From contig NZ_MAJS01000079.1 in assembly GCF_001690985.1 (NCBI RefSeq), forward strand, positions 434,001-498,000: a stretch of DNA of 64,000 nt. The letters run 5' to 3'. This document shows positions 10,275 through 20,165 of this stretch, one piece after another. Every line of letters begins with the position of its first letter. The stretch's first letter is position 1. A program made the translations under genes and the position numbers. The stretch comes from Aliivibrio sp. 1S175. Its GTDB lineage: Bacteria; Pseudomonadota; Gammaproteobacteria; Enterobacterales; Vibrionaceae. Below the pieces are notes generated by a model. It was not told where the DNA came from. It searched no databases and saw only the letters and a program-made list of their open reading frames with translations.

Positions 10275-11018
10275 TTGATTAAGCCAGCACTGCTTGATAA
10301 AAAAATTGTAAAACCGCATTCATGGTCTGATATCCCTCACGGAGAGTGGATAGGAGAGCTGATTCAATCACGTCTGGATGAATGGTGCCCTAAACTTTTT
10401 GGTTACCATATGCTTAAAATTGGTGGACTCAGTGCTGAACTAGATAGTCGCTTTTGTAACATTAAACACCAAGTTAACTTAGATAACAAAAGTTCGTTAA
10501 GAAATATTACGTCTGAATTGCCGAAATTGCCTTTTTTAGAAAAAAGTATCGATGCTTGTATACTTGCGCATCAGCTCGACTATTCATCCGATCCACACCA
10601 GCTATTAAGAGAAGTCGATAGAGTTCTAATTAATGATGGCTATGTTATCTTGACGGGGTTTAATCCAATGAGCGCAATAGGCTTAGCGAGTTTATTTCCG
10701 TGGAGGAAAAACAATCTACCGTGGAGTGGTCGAATGTTTACGCCGCACAGAATTAAAGATTGGCTTGGCGTATTAAATTTTGAGGTGGTCTATAGTGATT
10801 GCTTTGCACTAGCGCCTTTAACTCGTTATAGAACAGTATGGACATGGTTTGAAAATTTGGGTGGAGAGTCAGTAAAGCCGATTAGTGGGATTTATTTTAT
10901 AGTGGCAAGAAAAAGGACTTACCCATTAAGGCCTATAAAGTCGGCATGGAAAAAGAAGCCGAAATTGGCTCCTATTTCAGTGGCACAGACCCATCAAGGT
11001 AAAACTGAGTCAAAATAA
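10275..11018 (+). CDS. yafS: YafS-like SAM-dependent methyltransferase family protein
   Basis: This 247-residue protein aligns by eye with E. coli YafS through YGFHLLKIG-type, [13 protein letters not shown] and GFNPMS segments. It carries the late part of a class I methyltransferase fold ([15 protein letters not shown], then [13 protein letters not shown]). The glycine-rich SAM motif I is poorly visible, so activity is uncertain. The start is TTG at 10275, preceded by AGGTAA at good spacing; no ATG start is available near the conserved N-terminus. It ends convergently with rnhA. Confidence 0.8.
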   Translation: MIKPALLDKKIVKPHSWSDIPHGEWIGELIQSRLDEWCPKLFGYHMLKIGGLSAELDSRFCNIKHQVNLDNKSSLRNITSELPKLPFLEKSIDACILAHQLDYSSDPHQLLREVDRVLINDGYVILTGFNPMSAIGLASLFPWRKNNLPWSGRMFTPHRIKDWLGVLNFEVVYSDCFALAPLTRYRTVWTWFENLGGESVKPISGIYFIVARKRTYPLRPIKSAWKKKPKLAPISVAQTHQGKTESK

Positions 11019-11033
11019 CACTTTTTCATAAAA

Positions 11034-11492
11034 CTAGCCGGGATAACCCGTATCATCTTGAGTCGGGTTTTCAGCTGCCGTTCTTGCTAATTCATCACAC
11101 ATTTCATTTTCACGATGACCAGCGTGGCCTTTTACCCAGCGCCAATCAACAGTGTGTCGTTCAGCCTCTGCGTCAAGTTGTTTCCAAAGATCGGCATTTA
11201 CTACGGGCTTTTTATCTGCTTTTTTCCAGCCTCGTTTTTTCCAGCCATGGATCCATTGAGTAATTCCTTGGCGAACATATTGGCTGTCTGTCGTTAGCAC
11301 CACAGAGCATGGTTCTTTTAAGTTACGCAGTGCTACCACTGCTGCAAGCATTTCCATGCGATTATTGGTGGTTTGATTAAACCCTTCTGAAAAGGTTTTT
11401 TCTGTGCCTTTATAGCGCATTACAATACCGTAACCACCAGGACCAGGGTTTCCTAAACAAGAACCATCTGTGAAAATTTCAACCTGCTTCAT
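11034..11492 (-). CDS. rnhA: Ribonuclease HI
   Basis: RNase HI degrades the RNA strand of RNA-DNA hybrids, removing R-loops and Okazaki primers. From the ATG at 11492 the protein has 152 residues, close to 155 in E. coli. Catalytic residues are visible as Asp9 (FTDGSC), Glu47 (NNRME), Asp69 (TTDSQYV) and the later Asp in ENEMCDELA; the basic protrusion [12 protein letters not shown] is intact. The frame extends 5 codons upstream to 11507, but the start before KQVEIF fits the family and an AGAG ribosome site. The gene is divergent from dnaQ with a 52-base shared promoter region. Confidence 0.96.
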   Translation of the reverse strand: MKQVEIFTDGSCLGNPGPGGYGIVMRYKGTEKTFSEGFNQTTNNRMEMLAAVVALRNLKEPCSVVLTTDSQYVRQGITQWIHGWKKRGWKKADKKPVVNADLWKQLDAEAERHTVDWRWVKGHAGHRENEMCDELARTAAENPTQDDTGYPG

Positions 11493-11544
11493 TATCTCTG
11501 TTATCATTAGAAGAATTTAGAAATAGTCTGACACAAATGAGCCT

Positions 11545-12273
11545 ATGAATACTAGCGACAATTCCCCTAATCGAATTATTGTTCTCGATACAGAAACCAC
11601 CGGTATGAACTTTTCTGGCGGGCCTGTTTATGAAGGTCACCGTATTGTTGAAATTGGTGCGGTTGAGATTATCAACCGAAAATTAACCGGTAATCACTTT
11701 CATGTGTACATCAAACCTGATCGACTTATTGATCTAGAAGCGATTGATGTTCATGGTATTACTGATGAGTTTCTGTATGACAAACCCGAATATAAAGAGA
11801 TTCATGATGAGTTTTTAGCCTTTATTAAAGGGGCAGAGCTAGTTGCTCATAATGCCCCCTTTGATGTTGGCTTTATGGATTATGAATTCAGTAAAGTTAA
11901 TAAGCTTATCGGCACAACGGATCAGTATTGTAAAATTACAGATACCTTGGCGATGGCCAAGAAAATATTTCCGGGTAAGCGGAATAACCTAGATATTTTA
12001 TGTGAACGTTATGGCATAGATAATTCACATCGAACACTTCATGGCGCTTTACTCGATGCTGAGATTTTGGCCGATGTTTATCTGTTAATGACAGGTGGTC
12101 AAACAAGTTTAAGTTTTAATGCTGGAAATCAAACCGATTCTTCGGAAGAAAGTATTAAAAGATTGAATTCAGGAAGAAAAGGATTAAAGGTTTTACGTGC
12201 TACGGCCGATGAAATAGAAGCGCATGAAAAGCGTTTGGATATAGTTGGTGATGCCTGTTTGTGGCGTAGTTAG
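11545..12273 (+). CDS. dnaQ: DNA polymerase III epsilon subunit (3'-5' proofreading exonuclease)
   Basis: Epsilon proofreads for the replicative polymerase and binds alpha. The 242-residue protein shows the DEDDh exonuclease motifs: ExoI DTETTG at residues 15-20, ExoII AHNAPFDVGFMD, and ExoIII with HRTLHGALLDAEILADVY. After the nuclease domain a Q-linker (TSLSFN) and a C-terminal alpha-binding segment follow, as in E. coli. It faces away from rnhA, the classical arrangement with overlapping promoters. Confidence 0.96.
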   Translation: MNTSDNSPNRIIVLDTETTGMNFSGGPVYEGHRIVEIGAVEIINRKLTGNHFHVYIKPDRLIDLEAIDVHGITDEFLYDKPEYKEIHDEFLAFIKGAELVAHNAPFDVGFMDYEFSKVNKLIGTTDQYCKITDTLAMAKKIFPGKRNNLDILCERYGIDNSHRTLHGALLDAEILADVYLLMTGGQTSLSFNAGNQTDSSEESIKRLNSGRKGLKVLRATADEIEAHEKRLDIVGDACLWRS

Positions 12274-12282
12274 GAGTGTAGT

Positions 12283-13545
12283 ATGTGGCGGTTATTGATG
12301 ATTGTGTTGTTTGTCCCAATGCTTTCTTGGGCAAAGAGCACAGAAATGTCGTGGTTGGATAACCGTTTTCGTGTCGATCCTACAATTAAACAAGTATCGT
12401 TCTTGGTTTATAGAGAAAAAACATCACAAGCCGTAACCTTGGTTCGCCCTGATGGCACTAAATATTATGCTTGGGAACATCCTGAAAATGTTGCTTGGTA
12501 TGAAGAAAATGGTATGGATATTATTTCGATAGAAAATCCTATGCCGGGACCTTGGCAAGCGATAGGTAAAATTACGCCTCAAAATAAGGTGAAGATTTTA
12601 TCTAACCTGACATTGAATGTTGATTCTTTACCAACGAAATTGTATCAATCTGAAAGTTTGAAATTCACAGCTCGTTTATTACAAGATGGTAAGCCTCTAG
12701 TATTAAGAGATTTTTTGAATCGCATTAAATTAAATGTCACGTTTACCCCTTATTTAGCGAATGAAAAAAATTTAGTTAAAGAAGCTCGTCCATTAGCAGA
12801 GGTACTCGGTACTTTTGAAGATAATGGAGAGGGTCTTGATGAAATTGCTGCTGATGGCGTTTTTACTGTTAATTTACCAATAAATGTTAAACCGGGTAAA
12901 TATTGGGTTCGGATCCAATCTCGTAATGGTGTGTTTTTAAGAACGGTAGAACAAGATGTATTAGTTTATCCTTCGCCAATTCGAGCTAGTTTTACTCAAG
13001 GTCGTAACGAAAATCAAAGCCATTCAATGACCATTGATACTGAAGCAGGGACAATAAAGACAGGTTCACTCGCGGCTCATATAGAGCAGGTTAACCCAGA
13101 TAAAATAACCTCAGTGACTCAAGCACAATCAGATCATGATGACGAAAAATTGTATTTTGACTTACCAAATAGTTATATACCGGGTAAAAATACCTGGACT
13201 GGTTGGATTTATGCCACAGATATGGCGACTGACCGTCCTCTAAAGTTTTTTCTGGGTAAGCACAGTTATGGCGTGACTGAGCCGATTGATTTAAAAGCCG
13301 TTTATGAAGCAAGAATTAAAGCAGAAGTAGCACAGCGTAGAATTGAAGAGCAAGAGAAAATAGAAGAAGAACGAGCAGATGCTCGTAAATGGTTCTGGAT
13401 TTATGTTGGCATCGGAAATGTACTGATTATTTTTCTTATTTTAGCGGGCATTTTTGGTTGGAAAAAAATCAAAGACATTAAAAAACAAAAAGAGACATTA
13501 CCTAAATCAGAGAAATTGTCCATGCCACCACGTCCTAAAGTATAG
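12283..13545 (+). CDS. TIGR03503-like exported/membrane protein of unknown function
   Basis: This 420-residue protein starts with a signal peptide (LLMIVLFVPMLSWA) and has a large periplasmic region with choice-of-anchor-like beta character. It includes a segment typical of TIGR03503 proteins (ADGVFTVNLPINVKPGKYWVRI is paraphrased here: an 'ADG.F' calcium-like motif followed by a beta strand). A charged helix rich in Glu/Arg lies near residues 345-367, followed by one TM segment (about 372-395) and a basic cytoplasmic tail. It begins 9 bases after dnaQ, so it is probably co-transcribed. I recognise the family from related marine gammaproteobacteria, but no function is known to me. Confidence 0.65.
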   Translation: MWRLLMIVLFVPMLSWAKSTEMSWLDNRFRVDPTIKQVSFLVYREKTSQAVTLVRPDGTKYYAWEHPENVAWYEENGMDIISIENPMPGPWQAIGKITPQNKVKILSNLTLNVDSLPTKLYQSESLKFTARLLQDGKPLVLRDFLNRIKLNVTFTPYLANEKNLVKEARPLAEVLGTFEDNGEGLDEIAADGVFTVNLPINVKPGKYWVRIQSRNGVFLRTVEQDVLVYPSPIRASFTQGRNENQSHSMTIDTEAGTIKTGSLAAHIEQVNPDKITSVTQAQSDHDDEKLYFDLPNSYIPGKNTWTGWIYATDMATDRPLKFFLGKHSYGVTEPIDLKAVYEARIKAEVAQRRIEEQEKIEEERADARKWFWIYVGIGNVLIIFLILAGIFGWKKIKDIKKQKETLPKSEKLSMPPRPKV

Positions 13546-13646
13546 AATTTATGTTCATTCTCTTTAAATAAAAACCATATACTTGTGGTTTTTATTATCA
13601 TTTTCTTACATTTATTCCAAAGTTAACGATTGCTTTTTTATAACAT

Positions 13647-13675
13647 TTGCACTAAGGGTTTTTATTAAATATACT
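13647..13675 (+). promoter_or_regulatory. Sigma70-type promoter for the 59-residue small gene
   Basis: TTGCAC (13647-13652) and TATACT (13670-13675) are separated by exactly 17 bases. The predicted transcription start near 13682 is about 22 bases before the TTG start at 13704. Confidence 0.65.
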
Positions 13676-13703
13676 TTGCTCAATTATTGATAGGGGCAAT
13701 ATT

Positions 13704-13883
13704 TTGAATAAGAAAAAATTAATGCTAGAAGCTGCTTTTAACGAAACGTTAATCAAAAGTAAGGGAGCACAAATAAGTTCTTTGATTTGTTGTGGCTTAT
13801 TGGGTACGAATAATAGCAGTATTGACTACTTATCTATTGAAGAGATTATTTATTTAAAATTAGTCGTGAATTTAAATAAATAA
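13704..13883 (+). CDS. Small hypothetical protein (59 aa)
   Basis: This is an open frame of 59 residues from TTG, starting MNKKKLMLEAAFNETL and ending LKLVVNLNK. An AGGGG ribosome site (within 13691-13696) lies about 8 bases upstream, and an ATG at codon 7 is an alternative start. It has a two-cysteine centre (SLICCGLLG) and is otherwise helical in character with no clear membrane segment. It is flanked by a well-formed promoter and a strong terminator, which together make an independent transcription unit. I do not recognise the family; a non-coding transcript with a fortuitous frame is the main alternative. Confidence 0.5.
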   Translation: MNKKKLMLEAAFNETLIKSKGAQISSLICCGLLGTNNSSIDYLSIEEIIYLKLVVNLNK

Positions 13884-13902
13884 TCCCATGATGGATAGAC
13901 TG

Positions 13903-13934
13903 AAAAGGCCAGAGCAAATGCTCTGGCCTTTTTT
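13903..13934. terminator. Bidirectional terminator between the small gene and fadE
   Basis: The perfect stem AAAAGGCCAGAGC/GCTCTGGCCTTTT has an AAAT loop and T runs on both strands. It can end the small gene on + and fadE on -. Confidence 0.9.
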
Positions 13935-13953
13935 ATGGTGATTTAAATAATTC

Positions 13954-16401
13954 CTAAGCTATTTTACTGTGTTCAAAGTTATTCGTTTGCGGCTTTACGA
14001 TAAGCTCACTTGGGTCGAAGTCCTCTACATTGATGGTCGCTAGTCGACTTTTCTCTGCTTTACGAAGTAGTAGAGCTTCTTTATCTGAAATGATATTTAG
14101 CTCTAAGCCAACTTTTGCAACACGATCTAATTGCATGAAGGGTAGACGTTGTTTTGATTCTTTACATACTCGGTCATAAATTGGCTCAGCAGTTAAGATA
14201 TCAATTAACGCTTCTTCCATTTTTCCTACTGGATTAAATCGACTTGCTTCTAAGAACAACCCGCGACCAATTCGACTACGTGCACCTGATGGCTCTTGAA
14301 GGATACGAGCCAGTTTATGATCAAGTTTATCACTTGGGCGCTGGCGACGAAGTCCTGTTGGTAATAGAATTAATCGCATAGCACCTGCTACAAATCTATT
14401 TGGGAAATTTGACAATAGTCCGTCAATCGCTTGCTCTGCTTGATGCAGTGAATCTTGAACACTCCAATGAACTAACGCTAAATCTTCTTTTTGACGGCCT
14501 TCATCATCAAAACGTTTTAGAACCGATGTAGTTAAGTAAAGTTGACTTAAAATATCACCAAGACGCGCTGACATACGTTCGCGACGCTTTAAGCTACCAC
14601 CCAATACAGCCATTGAAATATCAGACAATAAAGCTAAATTTGTACTGTAACGGTTTACTTGTTGGTAATAACGCTTTGTCTCATCATTAAATGGAGTTTT
14701 AGAACCGCGACCATCAGATAAACCAAACCATAAACTACGAACAAAGTTACTGATACCAAAGCCAATGTGACCAAAGACAGCTGCATCGAATTTATCAAGA
14801 GACGCTTGCTTATCTTCTAAGTAGGCTGCGTCCATTTCTTCAAGAACATAAGGGTGGCAGCGAATAGCGCCTTGACCGTAGATAATCATTGAACGGGTCA
14901 GTATGTTTGCGCCTTCAACGGTAATGGCGATTGGCGATCCTTGATAACTGCGGGCTAAGAAATTAGAGCTGCCTAAACAAATCCCTTTACCACCAGCGAT
15001 GTCCATGCCATCAATAGCAATACGTTGTGCTCGGTGAGTACAGTGATATTTTACAATAGCTGAGATAACTGATGGTTTCTCACCTTGTACAATACCGGCA
15101 ACCGTTAGTGCACTTGCTGCATCCATCATATAAGCATTACCTGCCATACGCGCTAATGGCTCTTCGATCCCTTCCATTTTACCAATGGGTAATTTGAATT
15201 GGCGACGAATTCGAGCATAAGCACCCGTAGCAAGCGCTGCGGTTTTTGCACCACCCGTTGCGTTAGATGGCAAGGTGATACCTCGACCCACTGACAGACA
15301 CTCAACTAGCATACGCCAACCGTGACCGGCCATTTTTTCGCCGCCGATGATGTAATCAAGTGGAACAAATAAATCGTCACCTTGTGTTGGACCATTTTGA
15401 AATGGCACATTCATAGGGAAGTGGCGGCGTCCAATCTTAACGCCTTCTAAGTTTGTTGGAATAAGAGCACAAGTAATACCGAGGTTTTTCTTATCGCCTA
15501 ATAAACCATCAGGATCTTGTAGTTTAAACGCCAAGCCTAAAACGGTAGCGACAGGGGCTAAGGTAATGTAACGTTTATTCCAAGTAAGACGCATACCAAG
15601 AACTTCTTTTCCTTCCCACATGCCTTTTGTGACGATACCAAAGTCAGGAATTGACCCAGCATCGGAACCAGCTTCTGGGCTTGTTAACGCAAAGCATGGG
15701 ATCTCTTTACCTTCAGCTAAGCGAGGTAAGTAATGATTTTTTTGGTCTTCAGTGCCGTAATGTTGAAGAAGTTCACCAGGGCCTAATGAGTTAGGAACCC
15801 CTACGGTAATAGAAAGCACGCCAGAAACACTGGTTAGTTTTTGTAGAACAGAAGATTGTGCGTAAGCTGAGAATTCTAAACCACCGTATTTTTTCTTAAT
15901 GATCATGGCAAAGAATTTATTATCTTTTAGGTATTGCCATACTTCTGGTGGCAAATCAGCAAGCTCATGAGTGACTTCATAATCATTGATCATTCGGCAC
16001 ACTTCGTTTACTGGGCCATCCATGAATGCTTGTTCTTCATCCGATAACGTATTTTTAGGAATATTATGAAGGAACTTCCAATCAGGATTTCCTTTAAACA
16101 GTTCAGCTTCCCACCAAACCGTACCGGCTTCAATTGCATCTTTTTCTGTTTTTGACATTTCAGGCATGACGCCTTTGAACATTTCTAATGCCTTATTACT
16201 GAAAATAGACTGACGAATTGAAGGGATGTTTAATGGCACTGCAATCACTAAGAAGACAGCCCATGTAATAGGACCAGCATAACCTAATCCTGAACTCACA
16301 GCTAAGATAGCCGCAGTGACAAGAGTGGCAGTACGTAGAGATTGTCGATGATAACTTAATGCAGCAAGTGCAATTAATGTTGTTAAAAGTGTCAGGGCCA
16401 T
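13954..16401 (-). CDS. fadE: Acyl-CoA dehydrogenase
   Basis: FadE is the FAD-dependent first enzyme of the beta-oxidation spiral, turning acyl-CoA into trans-2-enoyl-CoA. The 815-residue product matches E. coli FadE (814) in length. It has two N-terminal membrane segments (residues about 2-45), then the dehydrogenase core with [15 protein letters not shown] and [10 protein letters not shown]-type segments and the long C-terminal DUF1974 domain. The start at 16401 has an AAGGAG site 7 bases before; an upstream in-frame ATG at 16470 lacks one and adds a low-complexity lead. A FadR-like operator sits at the predicted transcription start. Confidence 0.94.
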   Translation of the reverse strand: MALTLLTTLIALAALSYHRQSLRTATLVTAAILAVSSGLGYAGPITWAVFLVIAVPLNIPSIRQSIFSNKALEMFKGVMPEMSKTEKDAIEAGTVWWEAELFKGNPDWKFLHNIPKNTLSDEEQAFMDGPVNEVCRMINDYEVTHELADLPPEVWQYLKDNKFFAMIIKKKYGGLEFSAYAQSSVLQKLTSVSGVLSITVGVPNSLGPGELLQHYGTEDQKNHYLPRLAEGKEIPCFALTSPEAGSDAGSIPDFGIVTKGMWEGKEVLGMRLTWNKRYITLAPVATVLGLAFKLQDPDGLLGDKKNLGITCALIPTNLEGVKIGRRHFPMNVPFQNGPTQGDDLFVPLDYIIGGEKMAGHGWRMLVECLSVGRGITLPSNATGGAKTAALATGAYARIRRQFKLPIGKMEGIEEPLARMAGNAYMMDAASALTVAGIVQGEKPSVISAIVKYHCTHRAQRIAIDGMDIAGGKGICLGSSNFLARSYQGSPIAITVEGANILTRSMIIYGQGAIRCHPYVLEEMDAAYLEDKQASLDKFDAAVFGHIGFGISNFVRSLWFGLSDGRGSKTPFNDETKRYYQQVNRYSTNLALLSDISMAVLGGSLKRRERMSARLGDILSQLYLTTSVLKRFDDEGRQKEDLALVHWSVQDSLHQAEQAIDGLLSNFPNRFVAGAMRLILLPTGLRRQRPSDKLDHKLARILQEPSGARSRIGRGLFLEASRFNPVGKMEEALIDILTAEPIYDRVCKESKQRLPFMQLDRVAKVGLELNIISDKEALLLRKAEKSRLATINVEDFDPSELIVKPQTNNFEHSKIA

Positions 16402-16492
16402 GTAATTCTCCTTTTTCGGCGCTGCTCTGTTTGTAGAAACAGAGGGTATTACGAGACTCGGTCGTAACATTATTGTGTGATGCTATTCTGAT

Positions 16493-16509
16493 AAGAGGTC
16501 TAACCAGTT
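16493..16509 (-). promoter_or_regulatory. Putative FadR operator of fadE
   Basis: Read on the fadE strand this is AACTGGTTAGACCTCTT, close to the known FadR consensus (ACTGGTCnGACCnGT type). It lies immediately downstream of the predicted -10, a position suited to repression. Confidence 0.6.
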
Positions 16510-16515
16510 AAGGTA

Positions 16516-16544
16516 ATTGTAGTCTCTATGTTAACAAAAAGTAA
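16516..16544 (-). promoter_or_regulatory. Predicted fadE promoter
   Basis: On the minus strand, TTACTT (16544-16539) and TACAAT (16521-16516) are separated by 17 bases. The start point would fall at the edge of the FadR-like site. Confidence 0.5.
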
Positions 16545-16755
16545 ATGACGTTAATGGTTAAAAAGTGATCCAGCTTGAGTAATTAATAAACAAATTTTAT
16601 TTTTAAGTGAGTAACTTCTAATTTTTCTGGCTATTAATTGAGATATTTATGCTGTGTATAGAAGAAATATAGAGCGGATCTCTTTTAAAGATTTGGTGGT
16701 ATAGGTACACTGAGATTAGCCCCTAATAGGGAAAATAATAAATAGAGAGAATCTT

Positions 16756-17337
16756 ATGTCTTATCAAGATCTGATCCGTTCTGAATTAACAGAAGCCGCT
16801 CAAGTACTGAATGACTTTTTAGCTGACGATAAAAACCTTGCTCACATCGAATTAGCGGCAAAAACCATTGCAGACTCTTTCAAGCAAGGCGGTAAAGTAT
16901 TGTCTTGTGGTAACGGTGGTTCACATTGTGATGCAATGCATTTTGCTGAAGAATTAACAGGCCGTTATCGTGAAAATCGCCCGGGCTACCCAGGTATTGC
17001 GATTTCTGATCCTAGCCATTTATCGTGTGTGAGTAATGACTTTGGTTATGACCATGTATTTTCTCGTTACACTCAAGCGGTTGGCTCAAAAGGTGATGTA
17101 TTATTTGGCTTATCGACGTCTGGTAATTCAGGTAATATTTTAAAAGCGATTGAAGCGGCAAAAGAAAAAGGCATGAAAACCATTGCTCTAACAGGTAAAG
17201 ATGGTGGAAAAATGGCAGGTCTTGCTGATGTAGAGATCCGAGTTCCTCATTTTGGTTATGCTGATCGTATTCAAGAAATCCACATTAAAATCATCCATAT
17301 TGTTATTCAATTAATTGAAAAAGAAATGGAAAAATAA
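16756..17337 (+). CDS. gmhA: Sedoheptulose-7-phosphate isomerase
   Basis: GmhA (LpcA) converts sedoheptulose 7-phosphate to D-glycero-D-manno-heptose 7-phosphate, the first step of LPS heptose synthesis. The 193-residue SIS-domain protein matches E. coli GmhA closely (192). It carries the phosphate-binding [17 protein letters not shown] and STSGNSGN segments and the C-terminal [13 protein letters not shown] helix with the metal/catalytic His. An AGAGAGAATCTTATG start region is present. It is followed by yafJ, as in E. coli. Confidence 0.96.
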   Translation: MSYQDLIRSELTEAAQVLNDFLADDKNLAHIELAAKTIADSFKQGGKVLSCGNGGSHCDAMHFAEELTGRYRENRPGYPGIAISDPSHLSCVSNDFGYDHVFSRYTQAVGSKGDVLFGLSTSGNSGNILKAIEAAKEKGMKTIALTGKDGGKMAGLADVEIRVPHFGYADRIQEIHIKIIHIVIQLIEKEMEK

Positions 17338-17412
17338 TTCATTATGCTGACCAATCTTGATATCTCTGTGAATTAAGGTTGGTCAGGTTGCGAATAAAGG
17401 AGTAACGCAAGA

Positions 17413-18240
17413 ATGTGTGAATTACTCGGAATGAGTGCCAATGTACCAACCGATATTTGCTTTAGTTTTAAAGGGTTGGTTCAGCGTGGCGGCAATACTG
17501 GCCCACATCGTGATGGTTGGGGGATTACTTTTTATGAAGGGAAAGGATTTCGTACATTTAAAGACCCAAAGCCGAGCTGCCACTCAAAAATAGCTAAACT
17601 TGTTCAAGATTATCCGATTAAGAGCAAAGCGGTAATTAGTCATATTCGCCAAGCAAACCGCGGTGAAGTGAATCTTGAAAATACCCATCCGTTTACGCGT
17701 GAATTGTGGGGGAGATATTGGACGTTTGCTCATAATGGTCAATTAACTAAATTTGATGAATTATCAACAGGGCGCTTTCGACCTGTTGGAGAGACAGACA
17801 GTGAACGTGCATTTTGTTGGTTATTAAATCAATTAGAAGATAAATATCCAGAGCCGCCTCAAGATATGATGTTAATGTTTGAGTTTGTGTCTGAATGTTG
17901 TGATCAGTTAAGAGAGTTAGGTGTCTTTAATATGTTATTGAGCGATGGTGAGTACGTTATGACTTACTGTTCGAACAATTTACATTGGATCACAAGGCGT
18001 GCGCCCTTTGGTCAAGCTTCATTAATTGATGAGGATGTTACAATTGATTTTCACAAAGAAACGACGTTGAATGATGTTGTTTCAGTGATCGTGACACGGC
18101 CATTAACGGATAATGAAGAGTGGCGTAAAATGAAAGTTGGTGAGTATGCTCTATTTCATTTTGGTGAATTAACCGCAGGTAATCATGATACGGTGCCTGA
18201 AATGGCTCCACCGCCATCAGAATGCTCAATTAATTCATAA
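17413..18240 (+). CDS. yafJ: Class II glutamine amidotransferase YafJ
   Basis: This 275-residue protein begins MCELLGMSAN, so removal of Met exposes Cys2 as the N-terminal nucleophile of an Ntn-type glutaminase. Further conserved segments are HIRQANRG, the THPFTRELWGR glutamine-site region and AHNGQL. It is close to E. coli YafJ (255 residues) but has about 20 extra C-terminal residues. The acceptor of the released ammonia is unknown in this family. An AAGGAG site precedes the start, and a strong terminator follows. Confidence 0.92.
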   Translation: MCELLGMSANVPTDICFSFKGLVQRGGNTGPHRDGWGITFYEGKGFRTFKDPKPSCHSKIAKLVQDYPIKSKAVISHIRQANRGEVNLENTHPFTRELWGRYWTFAHNGQLTKFDELSTGRFRPVGETDSERAFCWLLNQLEDKYPEPPQDMMLMFEFVSECCDQLRELGVFNMLLSDGEYVMTYCSNNLHWITRRAPFGQASLIDEDVTIDFHKETTLNDVVSVIVTRPLTDNEEWRKMKVGEYALFHFGELTAGNHDTVPEMAPPPSECSINS

Positions 18241-18252
18241 GCGATATGTATG

Positions 18253-18289
18253 AAAAATGCCCATCAATATCATATTGATGGGCATTTTT
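18253..18289. terminator. Bidirectional terminator yafJ/purN
   Basis: A long near-perfect inverted repeat (AAAAATGCCCATCAATAT and its complement) has T runs on both sides, serving the convergent yafJ and purN genes. Confidence 0.92.
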
Positions 18290-18290
18290 A

Positions 18291-18929
18291 TTATTCAGTT
18301 TCTAATCCTGATAGGCCTAAGGCATCACCATCAAGTATGGCTTTTCCATCCTGCATGATTAATCGCTCTTCAACTAACCAATTTGCTACCATTGGATAAA
18401 TAACATGCTCTTGAGCTTGGACTCGTGATGCGACGTCTTCAGCGTTATCGTCTTCAAAAATAGGCACTTTAGCTTGAAGGATCACTGGGCCGCCATCTAA
18501 TTCAGGGGTTACGAAATGGACACTTGTTCCGTGTTCCTTATCACCGGAATCAATAGCACGTTGATGAGTATGTAATCCAGTGTATTTTGGTAGAAGAGAA
18601 GGGTGGATATTCAGCATTTTACCTTGGTACCGAAGTACAAAATCTTCACTTAAGATACGCATAAAGCCAGCAAGGATGATGACGTCAGGTTTGTGAAGAT
18701 CAATTAGTGTTGCTAATGCGCTATCATACTGCTCACGGTTCTCATATCCAGCAGCACTTAGGCAATGAACATTAATTCCAGCATTGAGTGCTCTGTGTAA
18801 TCCGTAAGCGTCACTTTTATTTGAAATGACCGCAGAAATACGAGCGTTAGGGATCTTGTTACCACAAGCGTCAATAAATGCTTGTAGGTTACTGCCACTG
18901 CCTGAAACTAATACAACAATATTTTTCAT
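18291..18929 (-). CDS. purN: Phosphoribosylglycinamide formyltransferase
   Basis: PurN transfers a formyl group from 10-formyl-THF to GAR in purine synthesis. The 212-residue product has the GSGSNLQAFIDAC nucleotide-binding start, the catalytic His/Asn region LLNIHPSLLPKYTGLHTH and the Asp in VTPELDGGPVILQAKV. The frame extends to 18947, but the family usually begins just before NIVVL. Of two adjacent ATGs, the one at 18929 has better spacing from AAGACGG. It lies downstream of purM but beyond a terminator-like hairpin. Confidence 0.94.
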   Translation of the reverse strand: MKNIVVLVSGSGSNLQAFIDACGNKIPNARISAVISNKSDAYGLHRALNAGINVHCLSAAGYENREQYDSALATLIDLHKPDVIILAGFMRILSEDFVLRYQGKMLNIHPSLLPKYTGLHTHQRAIDSGDKEHGTSVHFVTPELDGGPVILQAKVPIFEDDNAEDVASRVQAQEHVIYPMVANWLVEERLIMQDGKAILDGDALGLSGLETE

Positions 18930-18986
18930 CATAACCGTCTTATTCATTTAAGTAATGAGAACTATTCGAACATAAATAATAGATAT

Positions 18987-19017
18987 AAAAAAGGTGATCG
19001 AATAAGTGATCACCTTT
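18987..19017 (-). terminator. Terminator-like hairpin between purM and purN
   Basis: On the minus strand the stem AAAGGTGATC/GATCACCTTT has an 8-base loop and is followed by a run of T. It lies 44 bases after the purM stop and 58 bases before the purN start. Confidence 0.8.
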
Positions 19018-19060
19018 CTCTTTATGCTTTATGAGCTAGCTCAAAGTTTATATAACCCGA

Positions 19061-20101
19061 TTAACGGATCTCAACTTGTTCTTCGCCTTGCTTTGCAGTT
19101 GCAACCTCACCGATAACCCAAGCGTTTTCGCCTTCAGCATTCAGTAGAGCAACCGCTTGATCAGCCTGATCTTTTGGAAGAGCAATAATAAGACCTACAC
19201 CACAGTTAAAGGTACGGTACATTTCGTATGTATCAACGTTTCCTTTTTCTTGTAGCCAATTAAAGATAGCAGGCCATTCCCAGCTCTTACCATCAACAAC
19301 TGCTTTTGTGCCTTCAGGCAGTACGCGAGGGATATTTTCCCAGAAACCACCACCAGTAATATGAGAGATAGCATGAATATCATGCTCTGCTATCATTTTT
19401 AAGGCTGATTTAATGTAGATTTTTGTTGGTTCAATTAAATGGTCAGCAATGGTTCTACCATTTAATTCTTCATTAAGATCCGCGTTTGATACTTCAAGAA
19501 TTTTGCGAATTAGTGAATAACCATTTGAGTGCGGACCACTAGAACCTACAGCGATTAGAGCATCACCAGCCGCGACTTTTGTGCCATCGATGATGTCCTC
19601 TTTTTCAACAACACCCACACAGAAGCCTGCAACATCGTAATCTTCACCTTCATACATGCCTGGCATTTCAGCAGTTTCACCACCGATTAGCGCACAACCT
19701 GCTTGAATACAGCCTTCACCGATCCCTGTTACTACTTCAGCAGCAACATCAATATCAAGTTTCCCAGTTGCATAATAATCAAGGAAGAACAGAGGTTCTC
19801 CACCTTGAACAATAAGGTCATTAACACACATAGCAACTAAATCGATACCAATGGTATCGTGCTTATTTAGGTCAAGAGCTAAACGTAACTTAGTACCAAC
19901 GCCATCAGTACCAGAAACTAAAACAGGTTGTTTGTATTTAGTAGGAAGTTCACATAACGCACCAAAACCACCAATGCCACCCATTACTTCTGGGCGACGA
20001 GTACGTTTTACTACGCCTTTAATTCGATCAACAAGTGCATTACCAGCATCAATGTCTACACCAGCATCTTTGTAGCTAAGAGAAGTTTTGTTGTCGCTCA
20101 C
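19061..20101 (-). CDS. purM: Phosphoribosylformylglycinamidine cyclo-ligase (AIR synthetase)
   Basis: PurM uses ATP to close the imidazole ring of FGAM, giving AIR in purine synthesis. The 346-residue protein matches E. coli PurM across its length. It has [39 protein letters not shown] and [11 protein letters not shown]. The start is GTG at 20101, preceded by GAGGACACCTCC; E. coli PurM has the same N-terminal pattern. A PurR-like palindrome lies about 65 bases upstream, so purine repression is likely. Confidence 0.96.
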   Translation of the reverse strand: MSDNKTSLSYKDAGVDIDAGNALVDRIKGVVKRTRRPEVMGGIGGFGALCELPTKYKQPVLVSGTDGVGTKLRLALDLNKHDTIGIDLVAMCVNDLIVQGGEPLFFLDYYATGKLDIDVAAEVVTGIGEGCIQAGCALIGGETAEMPGMYEGEDYDVAGFCVGVVEKEDIIDGTKVAAGDALIAVGSSGPHSNGYSLIRKILEVSNADLNEELNGRTIADHLIEPTKIYIKSALKMIAEHDIHAISHITGGGFWENIPRVLPEGTKAVVDGKSWEWPAIFNWLQEKGNVDTYEMYRTFNCGVGLIIALPKDQADQAVALLNAEGENAWVIGEVATAKQGEEQVEIR

Positions 20102-20165
20102 GGAGGTGTCCTCGCCATAGGTTGGATTTCAAAAATCCGCGCCATTCTAACAGCACAATGTAAAA

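Larger units (their letters stand above)
16402..16755. other. Intergenic region fadE/gmhA (354 bp)
   Basis: This divergent region holds the fadE promoter and FadR-like site near its left side and the AGAGAGAAT ribosome site of gmhA at its right end. In between I see only AT-rich sequence with no open frame or strong hairpin. Confidence 0.6.

Noticed and set aside
16402-16470. Upstream start for fadE at 16470
   Set aside because: The ATG at 16401 has AAGGAG at ideal spacing and matches the FadE N-terminus. The extension would cross the leader.
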